Positions 9,129 through 18,330 of a DNA stretch of 64,000 bases are shown piece by piece (position 1 is the stretch's first letter; every line of letters begins with the position of its first letter). The translations under genes and the position numbers were made by a program. The DNA lies in NCBI RefSeq assembly GCF_003429005.1, contig NZ_QVQV01000012.1:1-64000 (forward strand). The letters run 5' to 3'. The notes under the pieces are model-generated. The model worked only from the letters and a program-made list of their open reading frames with translations, was not told the DNA's origin and did no database searches. The DNA comes from Paraburkholderia sp. DHOC27 (GTDB taxonomy: Bacteria; Pseudomonadota; Gammaproteobacteria; Burkholderiales; Burkholderiaceae).

Positions 9129-10406
9129 ATGCAAAGCTTTTACGAAGCCAGCGTCGTTCGGCCTGAACGCGCACGTCTGTCCGGCCGTGTTTCGGCGCAG
9201 GTGTGCATCATCGGCGGCGGTTTAGCGGGACTCTCCACGGCGCTAGGCCTCGTCGAGCGCGGCGTGCGCGATGTCGTCGTGCTGGAAGCACAGCAAGTGG
9301 GCTTTGGCGCGTCCGGCCGCAATGGCGGCTTCGTGTTCGGCGGCTACAGTCTGGATTGTGCGGACCTGCTGCGCATCCTCGGACCTGATCGTGCACGCGA
9401 ACTCTATACACTGACCACCGACGCCGTCGATCTGATGCGCCGGCGTATCGAGCGATACCACATTGCCTGCGACGCCACCCATGCCGGCGTGATACTCGCC
9501 AACTGGTTCGATGAACCGGCGCGGCTCGACACGCAACGTCGTTTGATGAAGGACGCGTTTGGGGTGGAATGGGAACCCGTGTCCGTTGCCGAACTCGCCA
9601 CGCAGCTCAAGACGCGTCGCTATCACGGCGGTTTGTTCGAGCGCAACGCGTTCCACTTTCATCCGTTGAAGTATGTGCTGGGCGTGGCCGATGCCGTCTC
9701 TGCCGCAGGCGCGCAGATCTACGAGCACTCGCCGGTCATCCGGCTTGAGCCACAAGGCAGCGGCTTCGTCGTACACACGGCGGCGGGGAGTGTCGAGGCA
9801 CAGCATGTGGTGATGGCGGGCGGCGGCTACGCGCGCAAGGTATATGCGCAAGTGGAGCGCGCGGTGCTGCCCATTGCCACCTACGTAATGGCCACCGAAC
9901 CGCTCGGCGCTCGCCTGAACGACGCGCTCGAAACTTCTGCCGCGGTGTACGACACGCGCTTCGCGTTCGACTACTACCGTCCTCTGCCGGATACGCGCAT
10001 CCTGTGGGGTGGTCGCATCTCGGTACGCGATCGCGAACCGCAAGCGATTGCCCGGCTGCTACGGCGCGATCTGTTGAAGGTGTATCCGAAACTCCGCGAC
10101 GTGCGCATCGAGTATGCGTGGGGCGGCCTGATGAGCTACGCGCGGCACAAGATGCCGCAGATCGGCCGGAACGCAGATGGCGTGTGGTACGCGGTGGGCT
10201 TCGGCGGACATGGCATGGCGCCGACCACGGTATCGGGTGAATTACTGGCGGCTGCTATCTCTGGTGAGCGCGCGGTGCCGGAGGCGTTTGCGCGGTTTGG
10301 GCTGACGCCTGCGTTCGGCGCGGCTGGGCTGGTTGCCGCGCAGTTGACGTACACCGCGATGCAGACACGGGATGCCTTGGCGGAGCGCAGAAAAAGGCGT
10401 GATTAA
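9129..10406 (+). CDS. FAD-dependent amine/amino-acid oxidoreductase (PuuB/OrdL-like)
   Basis: 425-residue flavoprotein of the DAO superfamily, resembling gamma-glutamylputrescine oxidase. The N-terminal FAD motif is CIIGGGLAGLSTALGL, preceded by the QSFYEAS lead common in this subfamily; FGASGRNGGFVFGGY follows and binds FAD. The C-terminal GVWYAVGFGGHGMAPTT is the second nucleotide contact. Start chosen at ATG 9129; an in-frame GTG at 9084 would add 15 residues and cannot be excluded. No puu neighbours are present, so the amine substrate is unknown. Confidence 0.8.
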   Translation: MQSFYEASVVRPERARLSGRVSAQVCIIGGGLAGLSTALGLVERGVRDVVVLEAQQVGFGASGRNGGFVFGGYSLDCADLLRILGPDRARELYTLTTDAVDLMRRRIERYHIACDATHAGVILANWFDEPARLDTQRRLMKDAFGVEWEPVSVAELATQLKTRRYHGGLFERNAFHFHPLKYVLGVADAVSAAGAQIYEHSPVIRLEPQGSGFVVHTAAGSVEAQHVVMAGGGYARKVYAQVERAVLPIATYVMATEPLGARLNDALETSAAVYDTRFAFDYYRPLPDTRILWGGRISVRDREPQAIARLLRRDLLKVYPKLRDVRIEYAWGGLMSYARHKMPQIGRNADGVWYAVGFGGHGMAPTTVSGELLAAAISGERAVPEAFARFGLTPAFGAAGLVAAQLTYTAMQTRDALAERRKRRD

Positions 10407-10478
10407 GCGCGCCCCGGCACCACAAAGCCCGATTTTCGACATGCTAGAATGCGCCCGTCATCGCCGCTGAAACAGACA

Positions 10479-11201
10479 ATGAAAAAAGGAAGCAAAGCCG
10501 CCGCGCCCGCCACTACCGGCACCGCCTCCGAAGCCCGGCGGTCCGACGCGCGCGGCAACGATAGCCGTCGCAAGTACGATCCGGAGGAGACCCGGCGCAA
10601 TATCCTCGACGTCGCCACCCAGGAGTTCTCCGCGATGGGGCTGACGGGCGCGCGAGTGGATGCCATCGCCGAGCGCACCAACACCACCAAGCGCATGCTG
10701 TATTACTACTTCGAAAGCAAGGAAGGCCTGTATCAGGCTGTGCTGGAGAAAGTGTATGGCGACATCCGGGCGCTCGAACAGGACCTGCATGTCAGCGAAC
10801 TCGATCCCATCGAAGGCATGCGCAAGCTGGTCGAATTCACCTTCGATTACCACGACCGTCATCGCGATTTCGTGCGCCTCATTACCATCGAGAACATCCA
10901 CGGCGCGAAGTTCGTCGAGCAGTTGAAGACCTTCAAAAGCAGTAACGCGAGCGTGATTCACAGCATCGAAGATCTGCTGGCGCGCGGCGTCGCATCCGGG
11001 CAGTTTCGCAACGACGTCGATGCGATCGACCTGCATCTGATGATCAGTTCGATGTGCTTTCACCGCATCGGCAACCGTCACACCTTTGGCACGGCGTTCG
11101 GCCGCGATCCGTCGCACCCGCGTTTGCGCACGCGGCATCGCGCGATGACCGTCGACGCGATATTGCGGTTCCTGCGCAACGAGGCGCCGGCGGCAAGCTG
11201 A
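10479..11201 (+). CDS. TetR-family transcriptional regulator
   Basis: 240-residue repressor-type protein. A basic, Ala-rich head (about 1-30) precedes a TetR helix-turn-helix (EETRRNILDVATQEFSAMG ... TTKRMLYYYFESKEGLY, about 33-85). The C-terminal ligand domain contains GMRKLVEFTFDYHDRHRDFVRLITIENIHGA. Start at ATG 10479; an in-frame ATG at 10449 is possible. It is convergent with the quinate/shikimate operon across a shared terminator, so it is a candidate regulator of that block, but this rests only on position. Confidence 0.85.
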   Translation: MKKGSKAAAPATTGTASEARRSDARGNDSRRKYDPEETRRNILDVATQEFSAMGLTGARVDAIAERTNTTKRMLYYYFESKEGLYQAVLEKVYGDIRALEQDLHVSELDPIEGMRKLVEFTFDYHDRHRDFVRLITIENIHGAKFVEQLKTFKSSNASVIHSIEDLLARGVASGQFRNDVDAIDLHLMISSMCFHRIGNRHTFGTAFGRDPSHPRLRTRHRAMTVDAILRFLRNEAPAAS

Positions 11202-11233
11202 TCCGCCTCGCGCATCCACACAGCACGTCGACA

Positions 11234-11269
11234 AAAAGGCCACCGGCGCTTCAATGCCGGTGGCCTTTT
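11234..11269. terminator. Bidirectional intrinsic terminator
   Basis: Perfect 14-bp stem AAAAGGCCACCGGC / GCCGGTGGCCTTTT with an 8-nt loop, between the convergent TetR gene and the MFS gene. A-run on one side and T-run on the other make it work for both strands. Confidence 0.92.
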
Positions 11270-11292
11270 GCATTACGTCAGACGGTTGCGCG

Positions 11293-12693
11293 TTACTCCG
11301 TCATCACGATCCGCTTGATATCCCCGACGATAAAGATGTACGACAGCGCGCCGATCAACGCGATCACGCCGATGAACACCAGCGCCCCCACGAACGAGCC
11401 GGTCGCGGCTACGATGAAGCCCACTGCCAGCGGTGTGATGATGCCGGCGAGATTCGCTGCGAAGTTGAAGATGCCGCCGGTGACGCCGAGCAGACCATCC
11501 GGCGCGATGTCCGAGACGAGCGTCCAGCCAAGCGCCGCCATGCCCTGCGCGAAGAACGCCACTGACAGAATCACGATCACGGTGACATTGCTCTCCACGT
11601 AGTTGGCGAGAATGATGGTCGAGGCGAGCAGCAGACCGGCGATGATGGGCAGCTTGCGCGCCACGTTCACGGAAGTGCCACGCCGCAGCAGCCAGTCCGA
11701 AAACGTGCCGCCGAACATCACACCAATCGACGCGGCAATGAACGGCAGGATCGCGAAGAAGCCGATCTTCAGCCAGGCCATGTGACGTTCGGTGGCGAGG
11801 TAGGTCGGAAACCACGTGAGGAAAAACACCAGCGTCGAGTTGCCCGCGAACTGCCCCAGGCAGATGCCGCTCAATTGTCGATGCTTGAGCAGGCGGCCAA
11901 TCGTGCGCCATTCGAAGCCGCCCTTCGTGCTCTTCGTGCTTTTAGTGCCCTTCTCGTTCGTCGTGGCATCGCCCTCGTCTTTCTTGCGATGCGTGAGCCC
12001 GCCACCCGCTTCGATGTATTCGAGTTCAGCCGCGTTAGCAGATGGATGATCGCGCGGCTCGCGATAGCAGATCCACCAGATCGCACCGAACACGAGGCCC
12101 ACGGCGCCCACCACGTAGAACAGCGAACGCCAGCCGTACGCCCCCATCAGCGCGAACAGGAACGGACTGAAAAACGCCAGCCCGATATATTCACCGACGG
12201 TGTAGGTGCCGGTGGCCATCGCCCGTTCGCTTTGCGGAAACCACGTGGCCACCACCCGGCTATTGGCCGGAAAACACGGCGACTCCGCGACGCCCAAGCC
12301 GAGCCGGAACGCCAGCAGCGGCGCAATACCATGCACGAGTCCTTGCGCGAGCGTGAAGAGCGACCAGAACGTCATCGAGAGGAAATAGGTCAGCTTGCTG
12401 CCGAAGCGGTCCAGGAACAGGCCGCCTGGAATCTGCGAGGCCACGTAGCTCCACGAGAACACCGAGAACAGCAGCCCCATCAGCGCCGCGTTGATGCCGA
12501 GTTCTTTCGTCAACTGCGGTGCCGCGATGCCGAGCACCGTGCGATCGAGGTAGTTGATCATGGTGCCGATCGCGAGCAGCGCGAGAATGCGATAACGCGC
12601 ATTGGAACGGCGCATGGTCGCGCCTGCGGCACCGGCAGACGCCGTGGCGCCGCTCGACAGATCGTCGTGGGTGGGGTGAATGGGTTGCGGCAT
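11293..12693 (-). CDS. MFS transporter, anion:cation symporter family (probable quinate/shikimate uptake)
   Basis: 466-residue, 12-helix major facilitator. The first helix carries YLDRTVLGIAAPQL, typical of the ACS family (glucarate, phthalate, hexuronate carriers), and GVAESPCFPANSRVVATWFP lies between helices 4 and 5. The central cytoplasmic loop contains an unusual Lys/Thr/Ser tract (EKGTKSTKSTKGG). It is the last gene of aroQ-aroE-MFS, 55 bp after the dehydrogenase gene, so uptake of quinate or shikimate is likely. Starts at ATG 12693. Confidence 0.83.
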   Translation of the reverse strand: MPQPIHPTHDDLSSGATASAGAAGATMRRSNARYRILALLAIGTMINYLDRTVLGIAAPQLTKELGINAALMGLLFSVFSWSYVASQIPGGLFLDRFGSKLTYFLSMTFWSLFTLAQGLVHGIAPLLAFRLGLGVAESPCFPANSRVVATWFPQSERAMATGTYTVGEYIGLAFFSPFLFALMGAYGWRSLFYVVGAVGLVFGAIWWICYREPRDHPSANAAELEYIEAGGGLTHRKKDEGDATTNEKGTKSTKSTKGGFEWRTIGRLLKHRQLSGICLGQFAGNSTLVFFLTWFPTYLATERHMAWLKIGFFAILPFIAASIGVMFGGTFSDWLLRRGTSVNVARKLPIIAGLLLASTIILANYVESNVTVIVILSVAFFAQGMAALGWTLVSDIAPDGLLGVTGGIFNFAANLAGIITPLAVGFIVAATGSFVGALVFIGVIALIGALSYIFIVGDIKRIVMTE

Positions 12694-12748
12694 CTGCGTC
12701 TCCTACATGTCTTTTCAATGATCTGTACGACTGATCAATCAATATCGA

Positions 12749-13612
12749 TCAGCGTTGCAGCAGCGACTGGAAGTGCGCAAACATCCGCTCGGCGTCCGGT
12801 TCCAGTCCGGTGAAAATGCGAAAGGCGTCCACCGCCTGATACACCGCCATGCCGCCACCGCTCAGCGTGCGGCATCCGGCGGCTTCGGCGGCCTGCAGCA
12901 GCGCCGTGCGGATCGGGAAGTACACGATATCCGCCACCCACAGGTTGCGATGCAGCAGTTCCGCCGGCAGCGGCAAGCCCGGCAGCTTTTCCATGCCGGT
13001 AGGCGTGGCGTGGATCAGGCCGTTTGCCTGCGCCACGGCGTCGCCGAGCGAGTCGCCGGCGCGTACGCTGGCCGTAGGAAAGCGCTGCTGCAATTCGTCG
13101 GCGAGGATGGCCGCGCGCGAGGCGTCGACATCGAAGAGCGTGAGCGTTTTCGCTCCCATCATCAACGCGGCATGCGCGACGGCCGCGCCCGCGCCACCGG
13201 CGCCCAGTTGCACCACGCGTTCCAGCGAGACATCCGGCAAGCCGCGTTTGAACGCACTCGCAAAGCCCGACCAGTCGGTGTTGTGGCCAATGCGTTTGCC
13301 GTCTTTCAACAGCACCGTATTCACCGCGCCCAACGCGCGTGCATCGTCGGAGAGTTCGTCGAGCAGTGGAATGACAAGCTGCTTGCACGGATACGTGACG
13401 TTCAGACCGTTGTAGCCCATCCGTTCGGCCGCCACCAGCAGTTCCGGCAACGCGGCGGGTTCGAGCTTGAGCGCGGCGAGATCGATGCGGCGGTACACAT
13501 AGCGCAGGCCGAGCTGGCTGCCCTCCTCTTCGTGCATGGCCGGCGTCAACGAACCGCTAATGCCCGAGCCGATCAGCCCGACCAGATACGACTTGTTGTG
13601 CAGCGCGCTCAT
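12749..13612 (-). CDS. aroE: Quinate/shikimate dehydrogenase (AroE family, NAD-type)
   Basis: 287-residue oxidoreductase that would oxidise quinate and shikimate to 3-dehydroquinate and 3-dehydroshikimate. Catalytic Lys77 in NVTYPCKQ and Asp113 in NTDWSGF are present; the nucleotide loop is GAGGAG (137-142). Asp161 in FDVDASRA, where biosynthetic NADPH enzymes have NRT, points to NAD use and a catabolic role. The frame continues upstream, but ATG 13612 is set by the 4-bp ATGA overlap with the dehydroquinase stop. Clustering with the dehydratase at 14435 supports degradation rather than chorismate synthesis. Confidence 0.88.
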   Translation of the reverse strand: MSALHNKSYLVGLIGSGISGSLTPAMHEEEGSQLGLRYVYRRIDLAALKLEPAALPELLVAAERMGYNGLNVTYPCKQLVIPLLDELSDDARALGAVNTVLLKDGKRIGHNTDWSGFASAFKRGLPDVSLERVVQLGAGGAGAAVAHAALMMGAKTLTLFDVDASRAAILADELQQRFPTASVRAGDSLGDAVAQANGLIHATPTGMEKLPGLPLPAELLHRNLWVADIVYFPIRTALLQAAEAAGCRTLSGGGMAVYQAVDAFRIFTGLEPDAERMFAHFQSLLQR

Positions 13613-14064
13613 TGTGCTTTCCTCGTTTTCAGAATGGTGGCCATGCGTTCGAGCGCGAGCACATAGCCCTGCGTGCCGCAGCCAATGATGATCGCCTCGG
13701 CAATGGGCGAGACGAACGAATGATGACGGAAGGCCTCGCGGCGATGCACGTTCGAGATGTGCACTTCGATCACGGGCTTGTCGATGGCCGACAGCGCATC
13801 CGCAATCGCCACTGACGTATGCGTGTAGGCCGCCGGGTTGATGACCACGCCATCCACCTTGGTGCGCGCGGCGTGCAGCCAGTCGATCAACTGATGCTCG
13901 GCATTGGACTGGCAGAAATCCAGCGACAGGTCGAGCCGTTCTGCTGCATCGCGGCACATACGCGCCACGTCGTCGAGCGTTTCCGCGCCGTAGATGGCGG
14001 GCTCGCGCGTGCCCAGCAGATTGAGATTCGGTCCGTTCAGGACCAGTACCGATGCAAAACTCAT
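13609..14064 (-). CDS. aroQ: Type II 3-dehydroquinate dehydratase
   Basis: 151-residue enzyme interconverting 3-dehydroquinate and 3-dehydroshikimate, normally a dodecamer. Family motifs: NGPNLNLLGTREP, catalytic Tyr25, NPAAYTHTSVA, and His102 in EVHISNVHRRE. Length is normal. First gene of the minus-strand operon; its stop overlaps the dehydrogenase start by 4 bp. The neighbourhood marks this as the catabolic copy (QuiB/QsuC role). Confidence 0.93.
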   Translation of the reverse strand: MSFASVLVLNGPNLNLLGTREPAIYGAETLDDVARMCRDAAERLDLSLDFCQSNAEHQLIDWLHAARTKVDGVVINPAAYTHTSVAIADALSAIDKPVIEVHISNVHRREAFRHHSFVSPIAEAIIIGCGTQGYVLALERMATILKTRKAQ

Positions 14065-14434
14065 GTCAGCGACTCCGGGAAATCGTCTCGGGCGTGTGCC
14101 CGCTGTGAGGACTTGCTGCCTTCAGCGCGCGGCCACTCTGGCCCACCGTAGCGCTAGTGTGCGCCAATCACCGGTGCACGTCTCGTGGGGTTTGTACGAA
14201 TTTGTACGATCTAGTTAGTTTGTATAAACTTGCCAGCAATCGGATTAGAGTGGGTCAGTGTGGTTCGTCGATTGCTGCTTAACAACAGCTTACAGCGGGT
14301 ATCTGTCGCTACCGTGCCGTTGCGAGCCACTCCGGCGCCGCTTCACTTTTGAAGTATCCGTGTAACAAACTGGTTCACTTTTCTCATTACGCGGGCTCGC
14401 CGCCCACTCTTCTTTGCCCCCGCAGGAGCTATTT
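14065..14434. promoter_or_regulatory. Divergent control region of the quinate/shikimate genes
   Basis: 370 bp between the divergent aroQ and dehydratase genes. Two direct repeats TTTGTACGA (14191-14199, 14201-14209) are followed by GTTTGTATAAAC (14219-14230), an imperfect palindrome containing a -10-like TATAAA. The AT-rich island of about 40 bp in GC-rich DNA is the likely site of a regulator. A second pair of repeats, TTCACTTTT, lies about 90-50 bp before the dehydratase start. Motifs are seen; their function is inferred. Confidence 0.5.
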
Positions 14435-16330
14435 ATGCAGCGTTCTATTGCCACTGTTTCAATAAGCGGAACACTCGTGGAAAAGCTGACGGCGATCCAG
14501 GCGGCGGGCTTCGATGGAGTCGAGATCTTCGAAAACGATCTGCTGTATTTCGATGGCTCGCCCGCCGACGTGCGCCGCATCGCCGCCGACCTCGGTTTGA
14601 AGATCATGCTGTTCCAGCCGTTCCGCGATTTCGAGGGCGTCAGCCCCGAACGTCTGGTGCGCAATCTGGATCGCGTGAAGCGCAAGTTCGATCTGATGCA
14701 CGAACTCGGCACGGACCGCATCCTGGTGTGCAGCAGCGTCGCGCCGGACACGATCGGCGACGACGCGCTGATCGTCGAGCAACTCGACGCGCTCGCGCGG
14801 GCCGCGCAGGAAGCGGGTGTTTTCGCGGGATATGAGGCGTTGGCGTGGGGACGTCACGTCAATTCGTACCGGCACGCGTGGCGGCTGGTGAACGAAGTGA
14901 ATCATGCCAACCTCGGCCTCGTGCTCGACAGCTTTCACACGCTCTCCATCAACGATCCGGTGGACGAGATCGCTTCCATTCCCGGCGAGCGCATCACCTT
15001 CGTGCAGATCGCCGACGCGCCGAAGCTCGTCATGGACGTGCTCGAATGGAGCCGGCATTACCGCTGCTTTCCGGGCCAGGGAGATTTCGACGTTGCCGGC
15101 TTCACGGCTCGCGTGATGGAGACGGGCTATCAGGGACCGCTTTCACTGGAAATCTTCAATGACGGCTTTCGTGCCGCGCCGACTGCGGCCACCGCGGCGG
15201 ACGGTCACCGTTCGCTGCTGTTCCTCGAAGAGCAAACGCGCACGAAACTGAATGAGCGCGGAGAGCCCGCGCCGCAGTTGTATCAGCCGCCGCCCGCTCC
15301 CGCGCACATCGGCTTCCAGTTCCTCGAATTCGCCGTGGATGGCGCCGCGCGCGGCAAGCTCGCCGACTGGCTCGGCAAGCTGCAATTCCATCGGGCCGGA
15401 CAGCATCGCTCGAAAGACGTCACGCTGTATCAGCACGGTAACGCGTCGCTCGTGCTCAACGCCGAGGCCGACTCCTTCGCCAGTGCATTTTTTCAGCAGC
15501 ACGGGCTGTCGCTGTGCGCCTCCGCTTTGCGCGTCGATGTGGCGAGACTTGCCTTCGAACGCGCGGCGGGTTTTGGCTACACGCCGTTTTCCGGTCAGGT
15601 GGGCCCGAACGAACGCGTGCTGCCGGCGGTGCGCGCGCCGGATGGCAGCCTGAACTACTTCGTCGACGAAACGCCCAATGCACCCACGCTGTTCCAGGCG
15701 GACTTCGTGCTGGAGCAGGCCGCGCCGTCGACGCATGCCGCGTTGCTGCGCGACATCGATCACGTCGTGCTGTCGCTGCCCGCCGACGCGCTCGATACCT
15801 GGGTGCTGTATTTCCGCACCGCCCTAGGCTTCGAGGCGGAGCCAAGCTGGCTGGTGCCCGATCCGTATGGCCTCGTACGCAGCCGGGCGCTGCGCAGCCG
15901 CGACGGTTCCGTGCGCATTGCGCTGAATGCGTCGCTCGACCGGCATACCGCCGTCGCCGAGGCGCTGCACACGTACCGCGGCTCGGGACTCAATCACGTG
16001 GCCTTCAGCAGCGGCAACATCTTCGCCGCGCTGCCGCAATTCGTTGCCGCCGGCCTGCCCATCCTGCGCATTCCGCGCAACTATTACGAAGACCTCGCCG
16101 CGCGCTACGCCCTGCCCGACGACACCCTCGAAGCCCTGCGCGCCAACAACATCCTGTACGACCGCGACGAGCACGGCGGCGAGTTTTTCCACGCCTACAC
16201 CGAACCGCTCGACCAGCGCTTCTTCCTCGAAATCGTGCAGCGCAAGGGCGGCTACGACGGCTATGGCGCAGCCAACGCCGCCGTACGACTCGCAGCCCAG
16301 GCGCAACTGCGCAAGCACGAGGCCGGTTAG
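14435..16330 (+). CDS. quiC: 3-Dehydroshikimate dehydratase fused to HPPD-like domain
   Basis: 631-residue two-domain enzyme that dehydrates 3-dehydroshikimate to protocatechuate. Residues 1-270 form the sugar-isomerase-like TIM barrel. The metal ligands known from Pseudomonas QuiC are found at the same numbers: Glu134 (GYEALAWG), Asp165 (LVLDSFH), Gln191 (FVQIADAP) and Glu239 (LSLEIFND). Residues about 290-620 resemble 4-hydroxyphenylpyruvate dioxygenase, with HIGFQF, DHVVLSL, LNHVAF and RFFLEIVQ supplying the usual His/His/Glu metal set. The role of that second domain is not settled. Start at ATG 14435 behind AGGAGC; a TTG seven codons earlier precedes the ribosome site. Confidence 0.92.
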   Translation: MQRSIATVSISGTLVEKLTAIQAAGFDGVEIFENDLLYFDGSPADVRRIAADLGLKIMLFQPFRDFEGVSPERLVRNLDRVKRKFDLMHELGTDRILVCSSVAPDTIGDDALIVEQLDALARAAQEAGVFAGYEALAWGRHVNSYRHAWRLVNEVNHANLGLVLDSFHTLSINDPVDEIASIPGERITFVQIADAPKLVMDVLEWSRHYRCFPGQGDFDVAGFTARVMETGYQGPLSLEIFNDGFRAAPTAATAADGHRSLLFLEEQTRTKLNERGEPAPQLYQPPPAPAHIGFQFLEFAVDGAARGKLADWLGKLQFHRAGQHRSKDVTLYQHGNASLVLNAEADSFASAFFQQHGLSLCASALRVDVARLAFERAAGFGYTPFSGQVGPNERVLPAVRAPDGSLNYFVDETPNAPTLFQADFVLEQAAPSTHAALLRDIDHVVLSLPADALDTWVLYFRTALGFEAEPSWLVPDPYGLVRSRALRSRDGSVRIALNASLDRHTAVAEALHTYRGSGLNHVAFSSGNIFAALPQFVAAGLPILRIPRNYYEDLAARYALPDDTLEALRANNILYDRDEHGGEFFHAYTEPLDQRFFLEIVQRKGGYDGYGAANAAVRLAAQAQLRKHEAG

Positions 16331-16520
16331 CCACCCGAGCCCCAGCCTCGATTCGAAGCTAACGCCGGCGCGTCGCTCAAGACGCTGGCTTTTCACGGGC
16401 CAGCGCGTCCATCCGTTTCGCTCGACAACTCAGCCACCCGTAAAGGATCGGGGGACCGCTATCGCTTTGCCCGCAGATTCTATTCACATCACGCATGACA
16501 CATGAAGGAGACAGCAGCAG

Positions 16521-17702
16521 ATGAAAACTTCTCGCACACAAATAAGAAAACTGATGTTCACCGCCAGCGCGACCCTGCTGGCGAGCCCCGCCTTTGCGCA
16601 GAGCAGCGTCACGCTGTACGGCATGGTGGACGACGCGATCGTGTACGCCAATAACCAGAAAGGCAGTTCGAACGTCTACCTGCGCCAGGGCAACCTGTAT
16701 GCGTCGAAGTGGGGGCTGCACGGCGTCGAGGACATTGGCGGCGGCACCACCGTGATCTTCGACTTGCAGAACGGTTTCGATCCGAACACGGGCGCGCTCG
16801 CTTCTTCCACGCAGATTTTCAATCGCCAGGCGTATCTGGGCCTGCAAAATCCGCTGTACGGCACCTTCACGATGGGACGCCAGTACACGCCGTACTACCT
16901 GTTCGTCGGGCCGCTCGCGTCGAGCAACTGGCTGACCGGCGCGACTGGCGCGCATCCGGGCGATATCGACGGGCTCGACACCACCATCCGCATCAACAAC
17001 TCGCTTGTCTACAACACGCCGAACTGGAACGGTCTGCAGGCGGGCGGCATGTATGCGTTTGGCGGCATTGCCGGCAACACCGGCAAAGGTCAGACCATCA
17101 GCGCGGCCCTGCGCTACGCCATCGGCCCGGTCAGCCTCGCCGCGGGCTACCTGAAACTAGACAATGCGCAGCAGACCACCGGCTTCGATCCGGCCTCCAC
17201 GGGCAGTTTCATCAACTCAGCGATCAATACCGGCTACGTCTCCGCCAAGGCGTTGCAGCACATCGCAGGCGCCGCGGACTATACGATCGGCAACCTGATG
17301 ATGGGCCTCACGTACACCAACGTGCAGTACATCGCGGGCGGCCGTTCGATCTTCCGCGATACCGCCATCTTCAACACTTACGCCGCATTGGCCACTTACC
17401 GCTTCACGCCGGCCTTCGACGTCGGCGGCGCGTTCTCGTACACGATGGCCTCGGAAGCGAACGGCATCACCAGCGCGGCGCGCTATCAGCAGTATTCGCT
17501 CAAGGAGGCCTATCACCTGTCGAAGCGCACCACGCTGTACGCGGTGCAGGCGTATCAGCACGCCAATGGCCAGACGCTCGGCGCGAAAGGCGGCGGCGAT
17601 ATCATCGACGCCGTGCCGGCGGTCGGGGACTCGCAGAATTCCACGCCGTCGTCCACCAACAAACAGTTCGTCGGCATGCTGGGCATGGCCATCACGTTCT
17701 AG
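16521..17702 (+). CDS. General porin, Gram-negative trimeric type
   Basis: 393-residue outer-membrane channel of the betaproteobacterial porin family (Porin_4). Signal peptide of about 26 residues ends ASPAFA, and the mature protein begins QSSVTLYGMVDD. Barrel motifs include SKWGLHGVEDIGGG, RQAYLGLQNPLYGTFTMGRQYTPYY and the C-terminal phenylalanine in GMAITF. Starts at ATG 16521 behind AAGGAG. It lies 190 bp after the dehydratase gene in the same direction and may help take up aromatic acids. Confidence 0.93.
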   Translation: MKTSRTQIRKLMFTASATLLASPAFAQSSVTLYGMVDDAIVYANNQKGSSNVYLRQGNLYASKWGLHGVEDIGGGTTVIFDLQNGFDPNTGALASSTQIFNRQAYLGLQNPLYGTFTMGRQYTPYYLFVGPLASSNWLTGATGAHPGDIDGLDTTIRINNSLVYNTPNWNGLQAGGMYAFGGIAGNTGKGQTISAALRYAIGPVSLAAGYLKLDNAQQTTGFDPASTGSFINSAINTGYVSAKALQHIAGAADYTIGNLMMGLTYTNVQYIAGGRSIFRDTAIFNTYAALATYRFTPAFDVGGAFSYTMASEANGITSAARYQQYSLKEAYHLSKRTTLYAVQAYQHANGQTLGAKGGGDIIDAVPAVGDSQNSTPSSTNKQFVGMLGMAITF

Positions 17703-17874
17703 ACGGCACTGCGTGCGGACGGCGCGCGGGCCGTCCGCGGAGGGTGTCGTCGGCACCGATATAATGAACGAACGCTGCTTTGCGCAGTCCGCTTCGTTTA
17801 TCAGCCCTGGTTTCGCGGCCCCACGCCGGGCCACGTTGCCTGAACCGATTGCCCCCACAACCCCTCGGAGACCC

Positions 17875-18207
17875 ATGAAGAAATTCGCCTTTGTCCTTTC
17901 AGTTCCCCTACTGCTTAGCGCCTGCGCCTCGTTTCAGAACCCCGATGCCGGCGAACCCGTGATCGACGGCAGCACGCAGCGCCCCGTCAAGGACGTGGTG
18001 GCCTGCATGTCGCAGGAAGCGGCCAAGCACAATGCCTCGTTCAAACCGACGCCGCTGCCCGAAGGCCAGATGCTCGATTTCGGCGATTCCAATGTTGTGA
18101 AGATTCGCGCTGACAACGGCGCCACCACCTACCGCTTCTACGCCGGCAAACGCCACGCCGACAACCTGTGGATCGAGGGTGCGAGCAAGATGTGCGCGCC
18201 GATGTAA
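17875..18207 (+). CDS. Small lipoprotein, function unknown
   Basis: 110 residues starting MKKFAFVLSVPLLLSAC; the lipobox LLSAC places the lipidated cysteine at residue 17. The mature part has one further conserved-looking cysteine pair (VACMSQ and SKMCAPM) and a GATTYRFYAGKRH segment. No family is recognised. Start at ATG 17875 behind CTCGGAG. A TATAAT lies at 17759-17764, a possible promoter. Confidence 0.75.
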   Translation: MKKFAFVLSVPLLLSACASFQNPDAGEPVIDGSTQRPVKDVVACMSQEAAKHNASFKPTPLPEGQMLDFGDSNVVKIRADNGATTYRFYAGKRHADNLWIEGASKMCAPM

Positions 18208-18261
18208 GCCCCGGTAACGAATACCGGACCGAAAGTGTGTCGAACTGCTACACCGGGCTCG

Positions 18262-18284
18262 AGTCTTAAGAATCGTTTAAGACT
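18262..18284. promoter_or_regulatory. Perfect 8-bp inverted repeat before the small regulator gene
   Basis: AGTCTTAA (18262-18269) and TTAAGACT (18277-18284) with a 7-bp spacer, AT-rich, 46 bp before the start at 18331. The spacing (15 bp centre to centre) suits a dimeric DNA-binding protein. Possibly an autoregulatory operator for the winged-helix-like product; a weak terminator for the lipoprotein gene is an alternative. Confidence 0.45.
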
Positions 18285-18330
18285 TCGGCCCCATGATCCA
18301 CTCACAAAGAAAAGGCAGGAGGTGAGTAGC

